Source: Acanthochlamys bracteata
Lineage: Eukaryota; Streptophyta; Magnoliopsida; Pandanales; Velloziaceae
DNA: 64,000 nucleotides
Reading direction: 5' to 3'
NCBI GenBank assembly: GCA_019914995.1
Contig: CM034131.1
Span: forward strand, 5,178,501 to 5,242,500
Made by a program: the position numbers and the translations under genes. Within the stretch, counting starts at the first letter, position 1; every line of letters starts with the position of its first letter. Shown piece by piece: positions 12,837 to 23,807 of the stretch. Below the pieces are notes generated by a model. That model saw nothing but the letters and a program-made list of their open reading frames with translations. It ran no database searches and was not told the origin of the DNA.

Positions 12837-15800
12837 CTATCTTCCCTCAAACATTGTTACTGTTACATCATTTACAGTCGGTTCTTGCTCCCAGGTAGTA
12901 GGAGCTCTTGTTGCAACATAGCCAGGCTGCTTAGGGCTTGGTAGGTGAATACCATCACTTCCCAGCATCAACACCACGGAGGCCATTGTTGGTCTTTCTT
13001 CAGGCCTTTCCTGGATGCACAAGAGACCAACTTTTATGCATCTCATAACCTCAGTCATGGAATATAATAATTCAACTGATTCATCCAGCAATTCCAGAGC
13101 TCTTCCTTCATTCCACAAATTCCAAGTCTGAAACCAAAATTTTATGCCAATGATAATAAGGTAAAAGGCTTCACTACAACAAAAATACTTTTCTTTGCAA
13201 GTAGTTAATACTTGAACTTTTTAACCTTTTTTTGTTAGATATGTATATAGTGACTCATAAGATAGTCCAACAATTTAAGAGGCAAACACTAGCTAATGGA
13301 AGACCGTAAACATCTCTAGTTGGCTACGTGGATGAATGGTGAAAGTTTTAGGTCTACTACAATTATACATTGTGTAGTTCTTTTTCTTCCCTTTTTCTAT
13401 TCTGTTATCTCAGCCTTGGCAAATAAAGGACTTGTAATTATTTAGCAATCATTGAGAGAAGGGTATGTTTATGCCTGCTTTGGTACTTACAAGTCCTAAA
13501 AGGTTTAGGTTAGGGTCTGAAAGATAAATCCCTCTGTTCCTGTTGCCGCTTACAATTTCTAGTACCAACACTCCAAAGCTAAAAACATCAGACTTTACTG
13601 AGAAAATGCCGTCCATTGCATACTCAGGAGACATGTATCCACTGCACAAGAAAACATCGTCATACACTCGCCTTAATGTTTCACGGAAGAAGAGAAACAA
13701 ATCAAGTGAAAAAGAAACTTACAATGTCCCGACAACCTTTTTGGTACTCACTCCTGCTTCATCTCCTCCGAAAATTCTTGCCATTCCAAAATCTGAAATT
13801 TTTGGGCTCATCTCCTTATCCAAAAGAATGTTGCTCGCCTTCATATCTCTATGGATGATTCTTAACCTTGAATCCTGGTGAAGATAAAGAAGTCCTCGAG
13901 CTATCCCTGATATTATGCGGTATCGGGTAGACCAATCCAACAATGAGCTTTTTGTTTTATCTACAGAAGTAGAAAATTTTTTAATGATCTCTTTTCGCTT
14001 AATGTGAGACAGTAAATAAAAGTTTAGACATGGTTTTGCATTTACCAAAGAGAAAGACATCTAAGCTTTTTCTGGGCATGTACTCGTAGACTAACATTCT
14101 TTCATCTGCCTGAATGCAGTAACCAAGAAGCCTAACAAGATTTCGATGTTGAAGCTTGGCTATCAATAATAGCTCATTCTTGAACTCATCAGTACCCTGT
14201 CTCGATGTCTTTGCAAGACTCTTGACTGCTATCTCTTCTCCTCCAGCAAGCTCTCCCTATCAGTTTCCACATGTCAACATCAGAATTTATCTTTAACTTA
14301 ATACTGTGGCTACCATGTTGTCCTTACTGATTTTTGTAGATTTGATGTCTATATTCTTGTAACATGGATTGCAGTAACTTTGTTGACGTTGGTACAGTTT
14401 GCATATGGATCACTTTTATTTACGAGTGAATGATTTAAAACCTCAAATCTACCTTGTATACAGGGCCAAATCCACCTTCTCCAAGCTTGTTTTTGGCAGA
14501 GAAATTATCCGTCGCTTCAACAATTGTCATAAAATCATACAGTGGCAGTTCGATGTCATTTCCGGGACTAGAGGAGATTGTACCGAATATTGCTGCAGCT
14601 AAATTCAGAAGAAGGGCTGAGAAGAATGACGTTTTTTACTAATAGACCAATTCAATTTTGTATCAGGGTTTGAATGTGAAGTGTGAACTTGATCTTTTAC
14701 CTCCTCTTCTGTTCTTCTTCCTTCTCCACCTAATGCAACCTAAGCAAAAGGCTATCATTGCTGCAGAGATAACAGCGACGATGATGCCAATAGTTGATCC
14801 AGTACCGCTATGCGAATGAGGTGAATTCGTTCCTGGAATGTTAACTAGCAACGTATGAACACAGGTATAAAATTTCTTCAATTTCAGCTATATGTCACAT
14901 TCATCGTTGCCAAGTAGTCAAGCAAAGATATGTTTAGATATTAAAAGGAAAACTATGTGAAGATTTTGTGTCGAACCTTTACAGTATCGAGGTGAAAAGC
15001 AGCAAGAGGTAGCTCATTCTCTGCTTTCATGTTTCAACATTATGAAATTAACTTTGAACAGTCACACCACATACAATCAATCCTGTCTACAACTTTTTGT
15101 GCTATGTCTATGGACATTTGAAGTTTATTGTTGCTAAGCCTGGCTCTGAGTGTTAAAAACAGGATAACTATTATGTCTCCCACACAAGCTCGCAGTTAAA
15201 GCTAATAGCAAACAGTGTAAGCGGAATGCAAGGTGAAACGCCGAGTCAAGAATTATCAACTAAAGATATGAAGGCTAGATAACACCCTTAGGGGGTGTTT
15301 GGTACAGCTTACCGTAAACTGCTTATCAACTTTTCTTTATTTCACGTTTTTTAATATATATTTTATAAATATATAAAAAATTTATTTAAAAAATTTAGAA
15401 AGTGTAGAAAAATTCTACGGAGTGAGATTTTTTATTACATATTTTTATTATTTTTTGAAAGTAAAAAAAATAAAATTCGTTTTTAAAAAAGAATAAAAAT
15501 ATTCTTTATTTTAGACATTATTTTACTATAACCTATAAGGAGCAAACTTTTAGTTTCGATACGAACAGGGAAGTAGGAAGCAGCCATGGGTCATCAATCA
15601 AAGCTGGCCAAAACAATGATCTGGGAGAGCTGTTAGAGGACAATTACATCCTAGCAGAATAGCTATTTGATTTTGGGAGCATCTCAAAACTCAGCCAGTT
15701 ATCTCGGGAAAGAGGGGCGTGGCCTATTGCAAAGAAGTTAGTGGGTAGTAGGGAGGCACAGCTTGGTCTCCAGATCGAGCAGGCGTAACTAATCTATCGA

Positions 15801-17150
15801 ATCAATCAACACTCAGGAATAAAGAGGGATAAATTTTCAATAAAATCGGCTCGTACCTAAGTCAGCTGCGGCGAGACGCAAGTATAGATCTTGCCCGCCA
15901 CTTGCGTACAATCTAAGATCCGAAAGTTCAGCACTCCACATTATGCAACCACTACCACCACCGCTTATGTTAGCCGCAGCATATCCAGTGCATGAGCAAT
16001 TACCCAAGCACGCAGCTCGGCACTTGTCCAAGCTCATAGCCTGATTCACCACCGCTGTTGTCGTATCGGGTAACTTAACCTCATTAATAGTTCTGAAATC
16101 GTCAGTCTGGTTAACACAATCAAGCTGAGTATCCCTAATGCAACCGTCCGAACTGTCACGCTGATCCCGATTAGCTGGAGATTTGGGTTTGAACCCTTGC
16201 AAACAGCTGCAAAGTGGCAAAACATTTGGGTTACACACACTGTTTGGTCCACACGGTGAGACTCTGTCACACTGATCGTTGGGTGCAAACCAGAACAGAT
16301 TCCACCTCTCGGCTTGGTCCACCCAGTTCAACCGTTGATATGAACCTGTGTCGTTCACTGCGAAGCGAGAGTTAAAACTTGGATCATGCACATCGTAACT
16401 GAAGTAGACCTCCGCGGAGTTGGCAACGTACGTAAACGTTGAATTCTTGTCGCTCGCCATCTCTGGAATACCGGAGAAGCGGTCCCCAACCCACGGTCCA
16501 GATCGCCATATTGGAGTTGAACCAGACCAGAGGAATATCTGTGGGCCTCCAGAAACGTCCATGGTCGTCGTGTATGGACCAGAAGCAGGGTTGCTGTAAC
16601 TGGTCCATGAAGTTAGGTTCCAGTTCAGGCCGGAGGTGAGATTCCATCCGAGTTTCATACCAGCCAGGAGTGTGTCCGTTGGATGATCGAAACTCTGCCA
16701 TGAAAACACACTACTGCTGCTTTCTTGCACAACAAAGTTGCCTGTGTCAAGAATTCTTGCTACTGGATTGTTCACCGTGCTAGTTGTTGGTGTCGCTGAC
16801 CAGACGACCGTATAATTGTTGGCGGTAATACTAAGGCTTCCATTTGAAGAGAGCGTGAGAACTCCTGCTAAGTCACTGATTGGGTTGTTACGGTTGGCCA
16901 CCCAGACAACTGTCTGCACAGAGGAGATGTTGTAGTACCATACTCCTACGTAACGGTACGTTGATCCAGGAGGAGTGAAGAAGCCAAGAACAAACTTGTT
17001 ACCAGCTGATCTTACGGTATCTTTATCACGTAGCGGTTTGCTGGGTGTTAATGAATCGGAAGCAAATGATAACGGTGAAAGCACTATAAAGATAATGATG
17101 GTGGAAAGGAAGAAGTGCGCCGGAGTTACCCGAATCATTTTCCTAACCAA
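12837..17150 (-). CDS. RLK gene A: G-type lectin S-receptor-like serine/threonine kinase, 7 exons, intact
   Basis: Exons: 17150-15857, 14832-14701, 14592-14453, 14256-14046, 13960-13723, 13641-13491, 13127-12837. All borders are GT-AG and in phase, giving 818 aa. Exon 1 encodes a signal peptide (~1-30; an alternative Met is at 5), the bulb-lectin domain, the S-locus glycoprotein region, an EGF-like segment ([10 protein letters not shown]...CSCLQGF) and PAN (~345-425). Exon 2 carries the transmembrane helix (~446-466) and a basic stop-transfer. Exons 3-7 encode the kinase: glycine loop [11 protein letters not shown] (512-522), Lys534, HRD Asp631, DFG Asp649, so catalysis looks intact. It should be a plasma-membrane receptor kinase of the SD1 type; the ligand is unknown. 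A W-box core (TTGACC) lies about 50 bp before the ATG, which hints at stress or defence regulation. Intron 1 holds a MITE. Very similar to gene B. Confidence 0.93.
15291..15550. repeat. AT-rich MITE inside intron 1 of RLK gene A
   Basis: The left end GGGGGTGTTTGG follows a TTA. The core contains AAATTCTACGGAGTGAGA. The reverse complement closely matches the element at 39601-39858, including CTCACTCCGTAGAATTTTTC. The right end is degraded. Same general family as the other GGNCGTGTTT-ended elements in this window. Confidence 0.65.
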
Positions 17151-17349
17151 GTATTCGCTAACAAGTCGATTAAAAAAAAGAAACAGAAGCGTCGGTTTTT
17201 TGACCTGGACTAATGAACAGAAGTCAGTTGCCTTATAATAAGGGCATCGATTAGCATAACGGAATTAAGACTTTGAACTATTGAATGGTGTTTCTTGCTT
17301 TCTTCGTTATTCATCGCAACAACCGGCGGATAAATCAAAGCTAAAAGTG

Positions 17350-18275
17350 TAGTGGTTTAGAAATAATGTGTGCAAGTGCTGCGAATTTTCAGCGTTAATT
17401 GATTGTTGACAGTGATGTTTGCTTAAGATGATAGATGGAATTAAATGAAACAACGGCGATTGGCTACAAAACGTGCAAATTGTTTGAATGTGTTCGCTGT
17501 AGACTGCTACTTCAACTAGAAGGCAGGCAATTCAACAAAGATTTACATTATCAGCGCGTGTTTTAAATATTTGTACTGAATTTCAAATAAATAAAAATAA
17601 AAAATTAAAATTTAAAAAAATATATTGAAAACAGAGTTTAATTCTTGTAATTTAATTATTTTAAAAAGTAAGTTAAAAATAAAATAAAATTATATTAAAA
17701 TTTTTGCAAATAAAAAATAAAATTAAAATTTTGTACGTAAAATTAGAATTTTCAGTTCTTTGCGTAAAAAAAAATATGAAATTTTGAAATCTCAATTCTG
17801 CAAAAAAAATCGAGTTAACACCGTTATTTTTTGTAGCCACGCAGATCCACTGTCCAACGCACTACGCAAGGTTTCCGTTGAAATTATTTTTCATTCTAAG
17901 TTTGGATTTTATATTTTTTAAATATATTTTATTAATATTTATTAAAAAGTTTAAACTTTAAAAAATAAAAAAATTAAATTATTTATTTTAACTAAATTTA
18001 TGTTATAAAAATAAAACTCATTAAAAATTTTAATTATATAACTAATTATAAAAAATTATTATTTAAAAGCATTCTCGAGCATCTTTCAAGAGCCGTGCTC
18101 TGCAGGTATTGGATCGGTGGCGCTTGACCATGCCGTAAGTTTGCGGCTGAGCCCACAGGTAGAATTCCACCCAAGATTCCAGGATAACACGTGCTTGGTT
18201 TGAATAGTTGGTTGATGCTCCGCACAACTATGAGCTAACAATCTTTTGAATTACCAATGTAGAAGCAAAAAGGGT
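17350..18275 (-). pseudogene. Relic of an RLK copy: intron 1-like and exon 1-like scraps
   Basis: Positions 17360-17560 match 26055-26240 of gene B intron 1 (shared TTTTCAGCGTTAATT, GTGATGTTTGCTT, GATAGATGGAAT). Positions 17830-17855 match about 26238-26262. Positions 18225-18275 match about 26620-26690 (CTTTTGAATTACCA). Between them, 18112-18183 is nearly identical to part of gene B exon 1 (about 27872-27945, shared GGATCGGTGGCGCTTGACC). That scrap encodes part of the lectin/S-locus junction and has no open context. The order of pieces differs from gene B. AT-rich filler separates them. Confidence 0.7.
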
Positions 18276-18776
18276 TTTTTGTTTAAGCAGGATATACATC
18301 TACCTTGAATTTGTTTTTCAATCATGTTGTCAAAAATACGTTTTTTTAGTCACTCTTGAATAAAGAAACAAATATGATGTATTCAATTTTCTTGTTCTGA
18401 TAAAATCAATCTAAGAATCAAAATTAATTTTATTCACTTATACGATGTGATTTTTACCGCAATCTTAAAAAATTTTGAATTTAAATTAGCAAAATAGTAT
18501 ACGTGTCTTTTTACACGTATAAAAAATACTACATCAAAAGTAATTCAACTAGAGTAAAAATTTATGTGGAAAAGTTGGTAAAAATATATACATTTATTTT
18601 AAAAGTAAAACTTGCAAAGAGTCGCATAATGTTTCAAAAGGCTGCACAATTATGATTAAAAATTTACCTTATGAAATCTATCAAAGATATGTTTAGTATA
18701 ACTTATAAGGATAATAGTCTCTCACTTAACAAATTCAATTTTGAGTTGATAATTTATTTTAAAATTAATATATATA

Positions 18777-19186
18777 GGATAGGGATAGGGGCATCTCATC
18801 CTTAGGGGCACCTTAGGAACACCCTTTTCAATCTAAAGTTCTAAATTTAATCTCCATGGTTAGATATGAAGAATTATTAGTAAAAAATATACTGACAAAA
18901 TCTCAATTCAATCAGAATACAAATCAATTTCCATCCTGCGTTTGATCAGATGATATAAATAATAAAATTTGAGGAAGATGTTCTTTTTCCTTTTTATGCC
19001 ATTTTGATTAAGAGATTTGATGGAGATCAATTTACAATCGGATTAAGTTATAATTTTGTCACCGTCTTTGTAACTCATAATTTTTCATATCCAACGGTAG
19101 AGATTAAATTTTAAATTTTTTACGCATATTTTTAAAAGGGAGTGTCTTAAGGTGCTCCTAAAAATGGGGTGCCTCTATCCCCACCC
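18777..19186. repeat. Near-palindromic ~410-bp element in a TA microsatellite, copy 1
   Basis: Ends GGATAGGGATAGGGGCA...TGCCTCTATCCCCACCC are inverted repeats. The two arms stay complementary for about 180 bp: the left arm holds GGTTAGATATGAAGAATTAT and the right arm its inverted, diverged partner ATAATTTTTCATATCCAACG. It is flanked by TA repeats on both sides (18769-18775; 19187-19215). It has no coding capacity. Same family as 38918-39325 and 41321-41744. Confidence 0.8.
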
Positions 19187-19289
19187 ATATATATATATAT
19201 CTATATATATATATTAAGTGCATTCGGATGCACGTATTGCACTTGTGATTCTACGTTGTGCAATCTTATTGGACTTGAGTGCAACTATT

Positions 19290-19760
19290 ACTATAAGATA
19301 GTGACCATTCATGACGGTAAAAATTGGTCACGAATATTCGACAACGGGCACTGATGCTTTTCGCGATCGAGAAACTACGGTTGCCATGACGGTCGTGCTA
19401 GACCAGTTGCTGAAGCTTATGGCGACCAGCAAATACTCTAAACAATGGCGATCGTTTTCGTTCACATATTAACGTCTAGAATAATTAGTCGCTAATAAAT
19501 AAAAAAATAGCGACCAGAGCATCCTAGTGAAAATACATAAACTTCGACCAAATTAGCCTAGTCGTTATTTACGTACTACCGACTAACTTATTCGATCACT
19601 GTACCTAGACAATAAATCGTTAGCGACGGCAACTTTTTCATCGCTGATACATTGATTAGCAAACACTTATTTCTAGTCGTTATTACTTGGAACATTAACG
19701 ACTAGCAGTTACTAGTCGCTCAGGGTGGAGTCGGTGACTTTCCTCTGATCGTTGACTTAA
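19290..19760. repeat. CACTA-like subterminal repeat cluster
   Basis: About ten diverged copies of a short word in both orientations (GGCGACCAG, AGTCGCTAAT, AGCGACCAG, CTAGTCGTTA, TAGCGACGG, ACGACTAGC, TAGTCGCTC) lie within 470 bp. Dense short inverted words of this kind are typical of the subterminal regions of CACTA DNA transposons. No CACTA terminus or transposase was seen, so it is a fragment and the class is inferred. Confidence 0.45.
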
Positions 19761-20297
19761 TTTTAAAATTAATTAATTAATTATTTATAAGAATCATAGA
19801 TTCTTGATGGACATGAAAAGAGTACCTAGTGGAGATCAAGCGAAATACAAAATAAAAAACGAAAGTATGAAATAGAAAACAAGAAGGAAAGAGATATCAA
19901 ACCAATCGAATCGGAGTAATGAGGAGGTTAGGAAGAAGGTCAGGAGACGAAGACGAGGTGGCCAGCGATGTAGGGAGAGAAAATGGTTCGAACATAAGGA
20001 GGATTTGCGCAGCTGCTGCTTGAAGAAGGAGAGAACGAGGAGTATTTAATTAGAGAGGGGTTGGGCAAATCTGCAAAAAATGTTAATTCACCAAGCGTAC
20101 ACTTCCCTCCCCTTATGAAAGTATTACCGGATATTGATAATAGCGGAGAAATAATCACCTTTTTTATCATTCCTCATCGTTACATATAATTCAAAAACAA
20201 TCTAAAACTGCTATTTTTTTCAACTACAATCTCTCAACATAAGCGGAATTAACAATATCGATTCAATAGAAAAATACTAAAAGCCAAAAGTAGTTAA

Positions 20298-20539
20298 GGA
20301 CGTGTTTACATACCTCCTAAACTCACTTTTTTTTAAACTCACTTACATCATAAAATACATTACAAAATTAAAATAAATTATTTTTATCAAAAATTTATTT
20401 TTTAAAATTTAATTTTAAAACTTATTTATAATATAAAATAATTATAAAATTTTATTTTTTATTAAATATTTTTTATTTTTTATTTTATTTTTTAAACTCA
20501 CTTTCGAAAAAATTAGTTTAACATCTAGTAAACATGCCC
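20298..20539. repeat. Tourist-like MITE, 242 bp, TAA target duplication
   Basis: Terminal inverted repeats are GGACGTGTTTAC and GTAAACATGCCC, with TAA directly on each side (20295-20297, 20540-20542). The interior is AT-rich and non-coding. The 3-bp TWA duplication fits the PIF/Harbinger (Tourist) group. Confidence 0.75.
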
Positions 20540-20638
20540 TAAAAGAAAGCTCTACTAAACATACTCATTCATTTTTCTCATGTATCACTGATTAAAAAAC
20601 GCTCTTACGTTCAAGATGATAGTTTCAAGTTTCACTTA

Positions 20639-20904
20639 GGACATATTTTAATGGCACCAAACTTCGCTTCTTCCGTTTATACTTTGGTGAATTTGGCTCA
20701 CTTCATGCCTTTCAATTACTAACCTCAACTCTATTTTTATTTCTATACTAAATTATACTTTCACCAAATCTTTACTCTAGTTTTACTTCACATATTTAGT
20801 TACCACATTGAACTTGATGTCCACTGAACTCTACTTTTATCAAGTATCACTTTCACAAAACGCATTTTTGTAAGAATCATTTTCATGCTATTAAAAATAC
20901 GCTC
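20639..20904. repeat. Tourist-like MITE, 266 bp, TTA target duplication
   Basis: The ends GGACATATTTTAATGGCA and TGCTATTAAAAATACGCTC are imperfect inverted repeats flanked by TTA (20636-20638 and 20905-20907). The interior, rich in ACTTTACTTCACAT-like words, resembles the element at 46314-46568. Confidence 0.7.
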
Positions 20905-21361
20905 TTATTATTTTATAATATATTTCACCCAATTAATAAAATACTATTTATTTTAATTTAATGAATATTATAAAAATAATATAGATAGGATGAAGACTGA
21001 GATACTATGTTGGATGAAGGAATTATTTTGAACCTTTTGACATTTCTCGAACAGTTTTGTATGTGCCTGAGGTTCGCAGTTCTTACCAAAAACTCTTTAT
21101 GTGTGGAGAAGGCAACTCTTTACACTTTTTTGGATTTGGTGTAATGGAAAATAATAAAAAATAAATGAACTAATTATTTTTCATTATTTTTATTTGATAA
21201 CATATTTATAAAATTAAAAGAAACTAAAACTTCTTTCAATTAATTTTTATTTGGGAGTAATCGGTTACACCTTCGGGATGTAATCTAAAGTAAAAAAATT
21301 TTATTGTCATTGTAAATATCATATAGTACCCTCAAGCTTCTCTATTATTTACCACAACCTT

Positions 21362-21669
21362 TCATTTTGATTTCTTCTTCTCCGTGCCGACGCTCATCTG
21401 CTCGCACCCGTCTCGCTTGTGCTCTCGCCTGCGCCGCGCCTCGATTGATCGAAGCCTTCCAGCTTCAGGAGCAGTGTGACTTTTTGAGCACCGGCGGTAT
21501 AACAGAACAGCAATTACTGCTGCGATAAAGATTGAGAGTGCCGCAGCGATTGCCACTACTGTAGCGAGTGGGAGACAAAGCTTGTGCTGAGCTTACCATG
21601 GTGAGTACGTGTCACGGGCACGAGTGCCGGGAACGGCAACGGCGTCTCTGCGAGAACTTGCGACGGCAT
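21362..21669 (-). pseudogene. Broken N-terminal piece of another receptor-like kinase
   Basis: From an ATG at 21669 (MPSQVLAETPLPFPALV...THHGKL) the frame shifts within the next 40 bp and continues as LPLATVVAIAAALSIF, a transmembrane helix, then LLYRRCSKSHTAPEAGRLRS. The pattern of a short proline-rich start, a His pair, one helix, and an RRxSKSxTAP juxtamembrane segment resembles the N-terminus of At2g45590-type receptor-like kinases. That likeness is from memory of the family and is not certain. No kinase follows; the frame runs into unrelated basic sequence. It is not of the lectin type, so it is a stray truncated copy. Alternatively it is a small unrelated membrane-protein exon. Confidence 0.4.
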
Positions 21670-23040
21670 GAATTAACAAGAAGTAAAAAAAGTGAGTAAT
21701 GAATTAATTAATCAGGAAGAAAGAGTGAAAAGAAGAAGAACGGGACCAGCGGCGGTGGTTAGAGAGAAAGGAACCATGGCATGGCATGGGTGCTTTATGA
21801 GTGAATTACTTCTCTCTATTTGCTTTTTTGTTGAATTGAATTGAATTGGAAGGAGGAATGTCAATTTAGAGTGGTGACCAGTGAATGAGTGATTGATTAT
21901 TATTCAATTGATTGATTGTGGGCTATGTAGAGAAACGTGATTAGTGAATGAATTTGAAGGAGTTACCCGTGAGGGAGAGAGAGAGAGCATTGAAAGCCAC
22001 ACGCTCTATTCTGTTGGGAAGAGGAGGAGAAGAAGACTTCGTCAAGATTTGGGAGCTGGTCTTTTGTTTGTTTGATCAAATCACTTCTTTTCTTTGTTTT
22101 TATGTTCGCAATTTATATCTTCTGTGATGTGGCTACTTCAGTTTTGTCGGAGTAGTTCGGAATGTAGTTGTGCCTCATCCAACGAAATACATTTCTGGTT
22201 TGCTAGCTAAACAGGTGAAAGTTTTAATTCACTATCTCAGTTTTACCTTATTCTCTGTTTTGTAATACTTTGTAATGATTGGTATGAGTTGGTAATGACT
22301 GGAGCTCGAGTAGTGTTGATAATTTTGAGCTTTGATTTGCGTCGGTATTGTGCTTGTAGCATGTGAGGAGAGCATGTTCTGCTCCTGTATTACCAAATGA
22401 ATAAGAGATCAGCAGGAAAACACAGTGAAGGCATCATAACTTTTTGCGTTTATCTCTTTACAATTACAAGCTTTTGTTGACTCGAACTAAAAAAAAACCT
22501 AAATAAAACCATCTAAATAATGCCTTAGTTTGTTCATATAAGTGAGTGGTGATGGAGAAGTAGAAGATAAGGCGTGGAGTTGCTTGGCTTGGCTCGCATA
22601 CACAAAAATATATTCAAAAATATTTTAATTTTTTATAAAAATTATTTTTATTTATTTTTTAGTTATCAAATAAATATAATTATTTATTCTTAGTAATTTT
22701 ATTGATATTAAATAAAACAAAATTAAATAATTTTCTTATTTTTGTTTCAATTCTAATAATTTTTTTGTAAATTGTATTTTTATTTATTCAAATTTATTAC
22801 TTTTCTAAACAAGCAGACTCTGTGACTCTATAAGCTAGGCTTTGTACTACAGCGATAATGATATTATGTCTTCTTATGTGCCTAATTATATGTATTTTTT
22901 GGATTTAGTAATTCATTTTCAAACATAGGGTCGCTGTGTAAAAAGTGCATCTCGTTCCGTCCCGATGTTACTCTCACTCTATGCAACGCGCAGGCGGAAG
23001 GTTATTGGAGAAAGGAATAGCTAATTATAACAATGATTCT
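21670..23040. other. Spacer without recognised gene
   Basis: It includes a short GA run near 21972-21987 and a GGAGGAGAAGAAGA stretch near 22022 that could be promoter or leader of the broken gene to the left. Positions 22600-22800 are AT-rich and MITE-like. No open frame is supported. Confidence 0.4.
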
Positions 23041-23044
23041 TAGA

Positions 23045-23580
23045 TAAAAGAAATAAAAGATGTGAGCTGCATACTTGCAAGGCAAGCAGCAGCCATGACA
23101 TAAAAATACTGCCCTCCGTCTGAAATACATTGAGGCCCGTCATATCAGAATTCCGAATTTCTGACCCAATACCACCCCCTCCACCACTGCTACCGCTGCA
23201 GTATAGCCAGTGCGGGAACAATTCCTCAAACACCTTGCTCTACATTCGTCGAGGTCCTATTGTTCTATCCACGGTTTTGTCGTGTCCGGCAACTTTCCGA
23301 AAGAGTCGACATAAAATCCATCTGTCGCACACACCTGTCACGTGCTTCCCGTAATACCTAATTATTAGGAGACTTGGGCTTTAGTTAGGGAATGCAACTA
23401 GATACCAGTGACTCATTGGCGTCCCAGATTCCAAATCGACAGCAGTTCGAGAGCTGGTCATCGCACGGTCCTTCTAGTCCTTGCCTGAATGGGTTCCATG
23501 TGTTACTCTTGTTCACCCACGCGCATATCTGAACTAACCTGTTGCTTAAGATGACCATCCGCCCGGTAATCTCCTTTTCC
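23045..23580 (-). pseudogene. Relic of RLK exon 1 (S-locus end, EGF-like, PAN)
   Basis: Minus-strand pieces in shifting frames match gene B exon 1 (about 27140-27700): WVNKSNTWNPF, then GLEGPCDDQLSNCCRFGIWDANES (EGF-like region), LKPKSPNN, and a PAN-like end. Frameshifts, stops and altered cysteines make it non-functional. It sits just beyond the 3' end of gene B with no kinase exons behind it. It is a truncated tandem copy more decayed than A or B. Confidence 0.7.
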
Positions 23581-23807
23581 TATGATGTATTCAATTTATT
23601 GTACTTACATCCCTTGTTGAAGAAAATGAAGTAAACGATTCAATTCACAGCAAGACAAAAAAGACCAAGAAACCAAAGGACATGGGAACTCAATAGATCT
23701 AAGGAGGCTTATTTGAAGTGCTTTTGATGAATGTTGAATCTGTGATGCTTGGAAAGGACCCACCATCTATCAAAATTCTGGAATCATTCATCTTCTGCAA
23801 CAATTTG

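Noticed and set aside
13543-13881. Plus-strand 112-residue frame
   Set aside because: Antisense to kinase exons 5 and 6 of gene A; it crosses a real intron.
16384-16701. 105-residue minus-strand frame, and plus-strand frames at 16439-16639 and 16975-17238
   Set aside because: They overlap exon 1 of RLK gene A in other frames and have no family features.
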